From positions 1,461,100 through 1,525,099 of the forward strand of contig WBMW01003919.1 in NCBI GenBank assembly GCA_013396635.1: a DNA stretch of 64,000 nt, given 5' to 3'. The notes under the pieces were generated by a model that had not been told where the DNA came from, did not search any database, and saw only the letters and a program-made list of their open reading frames with translations. Below, one piece after another: positions 46,701 to 57,364 of the stretch. The DNA is from Penelope pileata (Eukaryota; Chordata; Aves; Galliformes; Cracidae). The translations under genes were made by a program, and so were the position numbers. Positions within the stretch are counted from its first letter, which is position 1. The number at the start of each line of letters is the position of its first letter.

Positions 46701-49700
46701 ACCACTCTTTCCCTTCTACTCCCCAAAATTAAAAATACAGAAAAAATCCACAGGTTCTGTGCACAAGCCTGAAGAGGCCCATGTTTCCTTACCATCCCAG
46801 TTCCTGCACCACTGCAAGAAACAGAAAACATCATTAGGTCCCCATATGCGTGCAGGATGCAGCCACATGTTCCACAGGCAGCAGCAGTCCTGTTGTGAAA
46901 AAAGGCAGCATAAAGGGCTGTTCAGTGACAAACAAGAAGCATGGAGACTGAGAAGCTACTGCCTGCTGTCTCACCTAACAGAAGAGATAGAAGGGCAAAA
47001 AATTAAACTCGTAGGCAGCTGATTAAAAAAGGAGTCAGATCTTCACCCAACATGAGCTGTGGGAGTGGCAGCCACAGGATGCTGGGGACAGCAGAACTTC
47101 ACATACATTGGACACACTCATGGGAAAAATCAGTTAAGGGAAAGTAGACAGCAAATCTGGCTTGAGAAGTCCTTGGAGCGCTTGGGAAGATATTCTGGGG
47201 AAATACCACTGTCAGCCTGACTTGCTGTTAGTTCTCAAAAGAACGTCGAACTCCCTTTACAAGAAAGGATTTCCAGCTTCCCCCAGAAAAACAAAGAGAT
47301 GATTTCTCAATACCTCTCCAATTTCTTTCCATGTCTGAGCACAGACAGCAACCTCAAAACAAGAGCTCCCATCTGCCTCATGCTGCACTTCTCAGGCTTT
47401 GCTCTCTGTTTGCCAATCTCTGACAAGTTGCTGCTGAGCTCTTTGCCTCTCCTGCCAACATCTTTGCTTTGTTTTGCTAACTAAAAACATTAACTGTCCT
47501 GACACAACCAGATGTACTGCACACATCTGAGCGGCCTCCTGCAGATCCCATCAATTCCATTTACCTTCGTTGCGGTGCCTTTTAACATTTAATTACAAAG
47601 CAGTGCTCTTCAGTCACTTTACTTATCATCTGCCGTTTCTGTCACCTCAGCAAGAGCCCAGAATCCCTCCAGCTCCTTTGCCAGCAGGTTTAGAGGAAGG
47701 GCTGCCCTAAGTCCCTCTTTAATAGTGAGCTGTTGACAGATCAATTAGCCCTTGGCACTCCCACCATTAGCATTGCCCATGTGCTGCCCACTTGCAGGAC
47801 CATTTGTCACTCGTGTGCATTGCCATCTATCAGGCACATGGCAGGGTCATCTCCCATGGCCTGGGCACTGCTCAGGACACGAGGCTGTGCTGGAGCTGGG
47901 CAGAGGACCCGGTGCATGAGCCCGGCAGGGTCCGTGCTGGCATCCCTCTGTCATGTCATGGTCATTGCGGCATCCACCAACAGGGCTGCATCAGCCCCAG
48001 GCTAAATGGAAGCTCTCATCAGCTGCAAATCAACAAGGTGCAGGTTAGCTGTAGGGGAACACAAGGTCAGCTGAGGGAGTCTCAGGCTCGTTAGACCTGA
48101 CATGCCTAATTGGCACCTGCTGCCAGCATCTGAGGTCTGCAGAGCCACAGCACCGCTGCTGCTCCTCCCTATAGCACCAAAGGGTGCCTCTGGTTCACGG
48201 AGTTCACTGAGCCCCACTGTTGTTGTTTTACAACACATAGCATCATTGTTGGGTTATGTTCCCCAAACCAATAGATCTTAAAAGAAAAAAGAAAAATAAA
48301 TCAACAGTCTTTCCATGCAATAACAAAAGGGATCACGTTCTGAGCTGATGTAAGTGTCCTTATGGTCAGAATGTCATCCTCCAGGTATGCCAAATCCATC
48401 CAAATCAAGGGAGATAGGTAGAGCAAGGAGTATTTTGGCTGAGCTTTTCTTGACAGTACTCCGGAAAGCACAGATCCATCCTGCCCCCACATTGTGCAGC
48501 AAGGCTCATCACCAAGACAGGCTGTTCCCCAGGCCCTGTAAGGACACACGCTCCAGGCACTTTTCTCATCGATGACAACACAAACCCATTTTTGTTGCAG
48601 TTTTAGGCTCTGACTTAGCCATCAGATGGGCAGGACCCTTAGTTAGCAGAAGGGAAGCCTCAGCGCTCTCGGGGCACTCGATAAATCCGTGTCCGTGCAG
48701 TGGATCAGGATCAGGACTCGCGTTTGGGGTCATGTCCTCTTGTAGGAAGCGTGGAGCAGCGAGGCTGGGGTCGTGCGGGCTGTGGCGGCGGGTGGGTGGC
48801 AGCGCGGCGATGCACTGGAGGTGTCCGAACACGAGAGGGCACTGTGAAATTACATATGGCGAAAGGGAAATCTATCGACTTATGGGAGCTGGGGAAAGAC
48901 CTCGGCTAGCAGGAGTGGGGATGGAAGCTGTAAACAGCGAATTTGAACCTTCATGCCACCGTGTTAGGGTGACTCGGAAATATTAAAACCTGTAAGTAGG
49001 AGGCTGTGTTAGACAGAGTTTGGCTAACTAAATGTTTTTGAAGTCGTAAAACCAGCAGCGGTCTTTGCAGTGTTTAAGTTTTGGCTTGATCTACCTTTCG
49101 TTTGGGAAGGTTTAATTTAAGATTGATTTTGCCAGAGTCTAATCAACATTAAATCTGACCTTAGTGTATCCTGAGCAGTCACAGAGCCTTCCTGTACCTC
49201 CCTGCAAACCTCACACTGCACAGTGCCATCGTCTGTCCTGGAAAGATACAGGCACCCAAATCACGCAGGGAGTTCCACCGGGGGAAATCCCCGTAGTCTC
49301 CAAGCAGCCCTGAATACCCAAATCCCACAGCTGCTGGGCTGCAATGGCTGGACCTTGGCAATCTTGCCAAAGCAGATATGCACAGGAGCAGGTTAGCCCT
49401 GGAAAGCCGCAAACGCTCCCCCAGGACACATCGCATCGCCTCGGTCACTGCGAGCACAGCGTCCTGCAGCAGCCCTGGGTAGGATCCTGCCTGTGCTCGA
49501 TGACCCAATCAAGTGACAGAGAGGAAAGGTGACACAACACCTCCAGAAATCCAGCCCCAAAAGGATGAGCTCTGCCTAGAGGAGCAGGTTCCCAGGGAGG
49601 AAATCGTGGAGGTGCGGGCACCTCCGCCAGTCACTCGGAGGATCCCAGCTCAATAATGGACAGCCAGATAACAGCATTTGAACGCTATCTTCTCCAATTC

Positions 49701-50284
49701 AATTGTATTGATTTATTGCCTGTCCAATGAAGCCATCAAGTGTACAAAATGGTTAATCTTGTATTTTTTTTTTCCTGTTGTTCTCTCAGAGGAGCGAAGC
49801 TGTAAACACTAATCCATGTGAGCGTGGGGGGAATACCTGACTTTTCAAAGCAGATGCGATGGTGTGCACAAACCTCAGCCCATTTCAGTGTGGGGCAGGG
49901 AATGGACATAAGCCCTTCCCACTGAAGAAGTTGCTCCACTTGAACATTTGGGGTTTGATTTCAAACCCCTGTGGCATCGCCGCGCTGCCCCAAGCTCCAG
50001 GACCAGACACAGCTCCCAGCAAGAGACAGGAGCCACTTTGCAGGGCACTTTGCAGCAAGCAGCGGGATGCAGCAGCAGCACATCCCATGCTGTCCCACAG
50101 CCAGCTGCAGCAGTGCCGGGCTCCATCCCGCACACGTTGGGCCCATCTGGCTCACACCACTGCCCCAGCTCACAGCCCTGTGAGCAGCGTTTCATCCTCG
50201 CAGCAGACCTCCAGCAGGCAGATGTTGGTTGCTGGAAGCACAGTGCCGGGTCCCGCGCTGGGAAGCTGAGAGAGAGGGACACCG
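40721..50284. other. Gene-free interval right of the NPM1 promoter
   Basis: There is no supported exon on either strand, apart from a possible continuation of the divergent transcript and the CpG patch at 48.7 kb. A block at 47.52-47.78 kb (TTTAACATTTAATTACAAAG, GATCAATTAGCCC) has weak enhancer-like composition. Short frames here are at background level. Confidence 0.6.
48660..48997 (+). promoter_or_regulatory. Isolated CpG-rich patch followed by a splice-donor consensus
   Basis: A CpG-rich patch about 180 bases long (48660-48840) stands alone in CpG-poor intergenic DNA. It is followed on the plus strand by CCT|GTAAGT at 48992. This is the layout of a promoter and first exon of an unannotated, perhaps non-coding, transcript. 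Short frames here match nothing I recognise. Confidence 0.25.
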
Positions 50285-51005
50285 ATTTATTTAAAAGAAA
50301 AAAAAAGTATTTTCTTTCGAAATGTACATTTGCAATTAAAGGCTAAGTGTGCTGTATATTTTATTAATGATGTGGGAAAGCGAGGCATTTTAAAGGTCTC
50401 TTTTGTTTTGATGATTTTTTGGAGGAGGGGAAGGAATTGAAATGGAAAGCTTAACACTTATAATTTCAAAATTTTGGCTTATATTTTAGGTTCTGGTAAC
50501 ATGCAATTACAGGCACTTAGAAAGAATTCCCTTTTTTATACTATGCCCTAGAGCATAAAATTAAGAGGCCAATTCAGGCTCTGTACTGCTTTCAGAGGCA
50601 GTTTGCTTCAGCATAGATCAACGTGGAGACTGACTGTCGCCTTTCTATTGAATTAGGTCTATATTTTTGACAAGTATGGCAGCAGTATCATCACTTTAAT
50701 CACCAACAATCCATTGTGTCTCTTTATGCTAATAAATAAAACATTCTGCGTTAAATATTTCCCAGTAAGCACTTGAAGACCTGCAATCACCACTCCTTCT
50801 ATATGTTCCCAAGTAAAATAATACAATGGTAATAAAATCAAATGATGTCTAGGAGTTTTATAGACAACTAATAGCAGTTATTGCAAAGTGCACATCAGAT
50901 ACCAATTGAAGGTTACATTTCTCTTTAATATAATATAGCATGCATATTTCACTAACTGTCTCTGTATGTCAAATGAATTAAGCAGTGCAATGATATAGGT
51001 CAAAA
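50285..51005. promoter_or_regulatory. AT-rich block, candidate conserved non-coding element (NPM1-TLX3 side)
   Basis: Non-repetitive AT-rich DNA is flanked on both sides by GC-rich sequence. It is rich in TAAT/ATTA words (ATTTTATTAATGATG, TGCAATTAAAGG). No coding frame is visible. Such sharp islands around developmental homeobox genes are often enhancers. Confidence 0.4.
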
Positions 51006-51419
51006 CCTGAGCTCTGCAGGAGAGGCCCCCAGGCTGCAGGGCTTCGCTGGAGCTGTGAGGTTAAGAGTGGGAGCATGCAGAGCGCTGGATGCAAAATGTT
51101 GGAAAATCATACAAAGTTACTTAAAAGTTGCCAGAGAAGCCTCCTGCCCTTCCCAGCCAGGCTGTGCCTCCCAGGGGCTTTGTGCCACCCAGCTGCTGGT
51201 GGCAGGGGCCTCACAAACCCTCCCCGAAGCAGCTGGGAGGGAGCGCAGCCCATCACACTGGCCTCTGTTCTGGAGGAGCACGCTGGTCTGGGACTGAAAC
51301 AGAGCCAGAAAGCAGGGATTTAGGTCTCGGGAGGAACACAACCATCAGAGCCCGGGAGTCACCCTAAAGAACTCCTCGCTCCTGCAGAGCAGCCTGTCGG
51401 GGGAGTTCTCCCATCCCCG

Positions 51420-51945
51420 TTACTAATATACCTAATGTATTCTGGGCCCCGCCTCAGTCAACACGCTCTGCAAACCATTTCTCTAATCCCCTCAACAATA
51501 CCCTTCCCCAAACCTTTTTTCTATCTTAATTAGATATTCTATCCCTTTGGTTTAAAATAGTATTTAATTTCACTTAATGATTTCAACAAAAAATATTAGG
51601 ATTCCCAAAACAGACATGTTCCCTCTGAATTCTCTCATTCTTTTTTCAAGGGCTTCAGTTTCATCTTTTTGTTGCTTTGTCAAAACACAGCTAATTGACT
51701 GTCCTAAAAGTACAATTTTGGTAATTTCTCTCAATGAAGCATCGCCGCCTCCTCTATTAGCACTGCCTAATTGGACTTTGAATCCCCAGCCGGTGACTTC
51801 ACCCATGCTATGGGCCCGAATCACTGCAACAGTAAATATCAGCATTCCAGTTAAATGTAGGTTGGCTCACATTCTCCCAAAATTGGCTTTCCGCTCCTCA
51901 GAGTGCAATCTGATGTAATATTGCATTAACCACGGGTTTTGGGTT
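51420..51945. promoter_or_regulatory. AT-rich block, candidate conserved element with frames open on both strands
   Basis: The block contains AATTAGATATT, TTTAATTTCACTTAATGATT, CTAATTGACTG and CCTAATTGGAC, all homeodomain-type words. A 113-codon frame on plus (51577-51918) and a 91-codon frame on minus (51570-51845) overlap almost completely. Neither has splice sites, a known motif or a clear start, so I do not call a gene. Confidence 0.35.
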
Positions 51946-52944
51946 TGTTTTTTTCGAGGGGAATTGAGGGAGGCGAGGGGGAGCGGAGGCTCAGCTCCGC
52001 ACTGCAGCACGGCGTGAAGGCACTGGCGGGGCGGGAGCTGCGGGGCCACAGAGCTGCTGGGTGCCCCCGTGGCCTCCCAGCCCCACAGCCTCTGCTCCGA
52101 GCCGGTCTGCAGCACCGAGCTGGGTTGCAGCACTGAGCCAGGCTGCAGGGCCAGGCTGCGGGGCAAGCTGGGTGGCACCCTGCATTCCCATCCATCACTC
52201 AGCAGGGATCCCCACCACTGGCCATCCCCCATCCCCACTCCTCTGCCTCCGGAATTCGCAGCACGTGGCTTCCAGCCGTTGAAGCCCTGGGCGCACGGTG
52301 CCAGCCCTCCCGGCTGCGCCGTGCCGCACGCAGCAGCGAGTCGCTCGCGGCGTTATCTGCAGCGGCTGTAATTATCCTCCAGCATCTGCTGTTAAAACAC
52401 AAGCGTCAGGCCAAGCTGCAGGGAGAAAGCAGAAACAGAACTCCTTGCTGATGCCTGGAACAGGCACCGAAGGCACATAACTCTGCTAATTGCTAATTGG
52501 TAGGAGCGATGCCGGTGCTGCCAGGATCGCCCGGGGCTGCCCCTTGCTGCGTGCCTCCCCATGGGGCTGGGGAGGGCTTTCCCTCGGATAGGCTCCCTTG
52601 GTGCTGGATTCCCTTCACCACGCATCAGCAGCAAAAACCGCAAGGGAAAAGAGAGCTGCAGGTGTGAGCAGCAGCTCGGGGCGGGACAGAGCTCGCCGCA
52701 CACCATGCTGCATCCCTCAGCTCTGCAGCAGAACCCCCTGTGCCGTGATGGAACCTTTGGTTCCTGCCCTGCCTGGCAGGCTGGGCTGTGAGTGCTGCCG
52801 GCACCCCATGAGCCCGCACACATCCCTGTGCATGTCCTCACGCAGCCCCCAGCCCCGGGCTCCCCCTGCAGTCTGTGCAGAGGCCGAAGCTTGGGGATGC
52901 CGCTCGGCCCTGCTCTCCCCTCTCGGGCTGCCAGCGAGCACGTC

Positions 52945-53115
52945 GGCGATAAATGTTTTCTTGTAAACATGCCATCGAAGGAGGTAGGAGCCAACGAGAT
53001 GGAGATGCCAGAAGCTTTTTGTCTTAGTGATTTAGTTTCTTATTAGAACAGGCTACTGGGAAAGAAAAGATATCATTGATAAGACTGACATCAGAGCCAG
53101 CCAGTGAAATTAAAA
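52945..53115. promoter_or_regulatory. Candidate element with forkhead and GATA-like motifs
   Basis: ATGTTTTCTTGTAAACAT at 52953-52970 contains a canonical forkhead core (GTAAACA, 52963-52969) opposite an imperfect inverted copy. GATATCATTGATAAGACTGA follows at about 53070, giving clustered GATA cores. Confidence 0.3.
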
Positions 53116-53554
53116 CCCCAAGGTCCAGCCTGGCCCTCATCTTGTCAGAAAGCAGCACAGGTCCCCTGCCAGACTGACACGGCAGGTGCCCATAGGCGTT
53201 AGGGACAGAGCTTTCTACCTACGGTGTGTGTGGGGCTGGGCCTCGCTGGCCCCAGCACAGAGCCCGGCCTGGGAGCGGGCAGTGCTGGGCTGGAGGGGCT
53301 GTGGGGCCTCTCCCAAACCCATCACCGCGAGCAGTGCTGGGAGCAGCACAGTGCAACGGCAGCAGCACCTACAACTGGGAGTGCATGCACCAGGCTGTAA
53401 GCAGCCATCCGGGTTCCCACAGGGCTCTCCTGCTGCGTTCTGGTGACAGGCCGAGCTGCTCCAACCCCGTCCCCTTGCGCAGTGCTGCCAGCAGCCCCAG
53501 CACAAGATGGGTGCACACGCCTGGCGTGTTGGCAGCGGCCAGCGGGTGGTCCTA

Positions 53555-53765
53555 ACGGGAAAAGTTAAATCTCTTTACGGGGTTAAACAAAGATACCTTG
53601 TGCAGTCATTAAGAGGTGATTAGCTTATCTAAGGAATAACAGCCCCGGCCCTGTCAGACCGGCACACCAACGCTAAAAAGAGCAGGGATCAGATATCACA
53701 TTAGGCTAATTATAAAGAGAAGACAAGCAGAAGCATAAAATAGCCATGTGGACAGCATTTTGCTG
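53555..53765. promoter_or_regulatory. Candidate element with homeodomain and GATA-like motifs
   Basis: GGTTAAACAAAGATACC, GTGATTAGCTTATCTAAGG and GGCTAATTATAAAGAG lie within 200 bases in otherwise GC-rich surroundings. No coding frame is present. Confidence 0.3.
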
Positions 53766-54309
53766 GATTTTTCCTTTGCACGGAAAAGGCCAAATGCATT
53801 CTGTGAAAGAGAAATTTAAGTATTAAAAAATTCCTCTTCTGGCCTGATTGATTTAGCACCGTACGCAAAAGCAGCGTGCAGACACGTGGGCTCCTGCTCA
53901 GCATGAAGCCCAGACCTGGGCCGAGCGGCTCAGGCAGACGGGACCCCCGCACCCCGCTGCCAGGGCTCAGCAGTGCCAGGCCCGGGCCCCTGTGCCCGCC
54001 GGCGGCCATTTTGTGATGGCTGCGCCCTGCGGCCTTGCTCAGCCCCAGCATGCGTGTGGCCCCAGCAGCCACGCTGAGCCCGTGAGAGAGGGTTCACAGA
54101 CAGCTGTCCTGTCCTGACACCCCCAGAACATAACCAGGGAGTGGGGTGCATGGGACCTCGGCAGCAGCCTGAGGAGCCTGCAGGATAAGCGGGGTGCTGG
54201 AGCCCTGCCGTCCATCAGGACATGGCCCTGAGCAGCCCAGCCCTCCCCGAGTCGTGCCCGAGTCAGCAGAGGACAGACCCCGCCCGCAGCCGCCAGAAAC
54301 ATCCGATCC

Positions 54310-54665
54310 CTGCGGGGGGAGGGAGGTGGTTTTCCATTTTTAACACTTGTATCCTTTCTAAAGCTTTTATTTGCCAAAATCTAATATTAATAACGACGGC
54401 TGATCCTATTTTCCTTGAGATAATGCCAATTTTAATGCATATTTTTTTACATAACTCTAGTATTATTGAGGAACAAGTAGTAAGTGATAGATACTTTAAT
54501 GTAATATGAGTCAATATGTATTTATATGCGCTTTATGACTTAATCAATATTGCTGCATTAGCAAGAATAAATATGGTGTTTCCTTTTCTGGCCTTGGAAA
54601 GAACAAGTAAGGAAAGTCACATCGCAAAGTTTAGGAATGAATAAAATTTCCGCGTTTCGCAGACA
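54310..54665. promoter_or_regulatory. AT-rich block, candidate conserved non-coding element
   Basis: This island contains CTAATATTAATAACG, GCCAATTTTAATGCATATTT (an octamer-like ATGCATAT) and TAATCAATATTGC. GC-rich DNA borders it on both sides, and no coding frame is present. Confidence 0.4.
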
Positions 54666-55984
54666 ATTCAGAAAATCTCTGACATTCATTGGCTCTGTAG
54701 CGCAGAGCCAGCACCTCCGGGGCGGCGGCAGCAGGAGGCTCGCTTCGTGTTCTCCCAGTACAGCCAAAGAGGAACTTCAAAAGGAAACAGGCCCCAGCAC
54801 GGAGCCCCTGTCCACTATGGCATCCCAAATTTCAGGACAAAGAGCTTTGCACACCGAGTGAGGAAGGGTTTTACCACTGAGGAATACAAGGAGCCCACAG
54901 CTCCCATCACCCCCACGCTTCCACAGCAAGCAGCACTCCATGTGCAGCCAGTGCCCAGCAAAAGGGCACGGGGAAGTGCCCCTAATTTAAAGCGTTGGAA
55001 TCCACTGACCACTGCCAAAACTACTCATTGCGACAGGCATGGAACATCCATTTTTATTATGGACAGAAGCTGTTCCATCGGTTACTTGTTCCATACAGAA
55101 AACAAACTCTGCATAAACGTCAAAGGGAAAAGCAGTGTTTGGATGCTATCCTGTGGGCAGCAGGGCCGAGGCAAGCCTTGCAGGACAGGCACTGCCCCAG
55201 CCAGTGCACGGGAGAAGCCCATAGGGTTTCCTTAACACTGTGTTACTGTGTTTGGGTATCCCCAAATCACACCCAGAGAGGGAAGCTCCCTCCTGGCAGT
55301 GCTGCTGGAGGCCAAACCCAGGCAGCTTTTGAGGAAAACAAAATAAAACAAAACCACGGTGCTTGTTCATGCCCTGAAGTCCCAAATCCAAGCAAGCAAT
55401 GAACATTCCTGGTAGGACTTCCGAGAACGATGGCAATTCTGGGTGGCACAGAGTATTTACTGTGCTTTTTCACTCCTGGTCTGCCTTCCTGGAAGCCACG
55501 AGCTGGATGCAGAGCGACGCTGGTCCTGCAAACAGTGCTGGAAAGCAGCTTACAGCTCCGCATCTTCTAATGGTGCTCAAAATGGCCGGAGCTCCAAATT
55601 TGAAGGCTGATGTTTCCCACAGCACTAGGGGTTTTGCCTTGAGGACCCCATGAGACTCCCAGCCAAGCTGTGCTCCAGGGAGCTGAGAGCACTCACCCCA
55701 CCCACAGCTCCACGAGGACTTTGGGGCTCTCCTCTCCGTGGACCTTCAGCAGAGGCCGTCCCCTCTGCCCAGCACAGCACAGCAGGTGATGTGGGGACAC
55801 CTGTGACCCCAGGTGCTATTTGTTTTTGCTGTTTTGCCCCCCGCATCTCCTCTGATTTCTGCAGGCTCAGAACACAGCCCCACGGGTGCCTGGGTGCGCA
55901 TGAGGGCAGGCGCAGAAACCCGGCGTTCTCCCCTATCCCAAGTCTGGGGGGGTTGGCAGCGTTTGTTGGTTTTTAACAGATTGC

Positions 55985-56950
55985 TGCTGCTGCATTTCAG
56001 CCCTTTTCCTGTTGTGATCGTTGGAACTTTTAACCGGATCATAAATCTTTTATTAACATTTGGTATTATACTAATTAAAACTGTTCCGTATATGTATTAT
56101 TAATTTCTCCAGCACTTTTGCAAGGGTGACATTTTTAGCTGGCTTAGCAGAATGCACCATAGTAAATAAGGAGAAACTCATTTCCAGGCAATTAGGCTTG
56201 CAGAAAAATAAGTTTCTTAATGGAGGGCACAATCATTACAAATTTTACCTAAATAAACAGGGTTTCTTAATGGTAACTCTTCAAGCTAAGTAAACAGATT
56301 GGTGTGGTAATGTCCTAAGCAATACTTAAATGTAACTGTTTAATAAATTGGTAAATTACTCATTTCATCTTAGAACAAAATGGTAATACTGTAGTAATAA
56401 CCTAGTATATATTCTGTAAATATGAAGCATTATCACTTTAGCTCTGAAGAAATCACCACAGCGATATGTCAGCATTGATCTAAAACTGCAGCATTTTATC
56501 TCAAGTTTATTACCCATTTTTGAGAATCGCTGAGATTTTCAGAGCATAATGGCAATAAAAGAAGAATTTAAAAAGCGCTTAAATGTGCATAAGTTAATCA
56601 GAGGTATCCTCGGGGGGAAAAGGAAATTTGGTAAAACATGAATTATAAGCATCATTTAAACTTACTTTGGACACTAGAGATAATAAATGGCACCATAATT
56701 TAGAAATAGCTTTTAACATCAATGACTGTAAGTAGCACTTTACTGTTCATAAGAATTGCAAAGCAACGGTGCTGAGGCCAATTTTATTAGCCATTTTTTT
56801 CTTTATAAAAGCAATCCAACCATTTCCAAACTGAGCAGACAGGAACAAGAGTTACGTGTTAATATGCAAACTGCATTTCAGTTGTTTTTTTTTTTTTTTT
56901 TAAATAGCCAGCAATAAATTTACCAAAAGATACAGTCCGGGGACAATTGA
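55985..56950. promoter_or_regulatory. Nearly 1 kb AT-rich block, strongest candidate enhancer
   Basis: This is the longest AT-rich, high-complexity, gene-free interval of the right half. It holds many TAAT words (ACTAATTAAAACTG, GTATTATTAATTTC, CAATTAGGCTTGC, AAGTTAATCAGAGG) and no reading frame above background. It resembles vertebrate developmental enhancers in composition; the call is inference. Confidence 0.45.
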
Positions 56951-57337
56951 ATGATCATTTAAGAGGAGTGAAGCTTCTTCAGAGCTTACATGTGTGGGAG
57001 AAGCGAATCAGAGGGGAGAGGAGGACTGCTCGTCCGTCCCCAGTTCCTGGGGAGCATCGCGGCGCGGGGCCGTGGATGGGGCAGTGCTGGGAGCACCGCT
57101 TCTGCCCCTGTCCCACACTGCACAGAGCTCCCGCTGCTGCCCCACTGCCCGCCCGCTCCCAGGCTCAGGACACAGCAAATATCGTCATGTTCCAGTGCTT
57201 GAATTGTTTTGCTCCTGGCCACTTGAGCATTGCCAAGCTCTAAGCAGAGCTTTATCTCATGCTGCCCGTGTGCCCCTCCGTGCCGCTGTGGCTGCATCCC
57301 GCCCGTGTGCCCCCCATGTCTGTGCCTTGGGGTGAAT

Positions 57338-57364
57338 GGAGGGACGGAGGGACGGAGGGACAGG
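57338..57364. repeat. Short (GGGACGGA)3 tandem repeat
   Basis: Three copies of the octamer GGGACGGA/GGGACAGG stand in tandem. This is ordinary microsatellite sequence. Confidence 0.8.

Noticed and set aside
48835..48909. Peptide MAKGKSIDLWELGKDLG, at first sight like a Tc1/mariner transposase start
   Set aside because: The resemblance is limited to a few residues. The frame stops at once and no terminal inverted repeats or downstream transposase segments are present.
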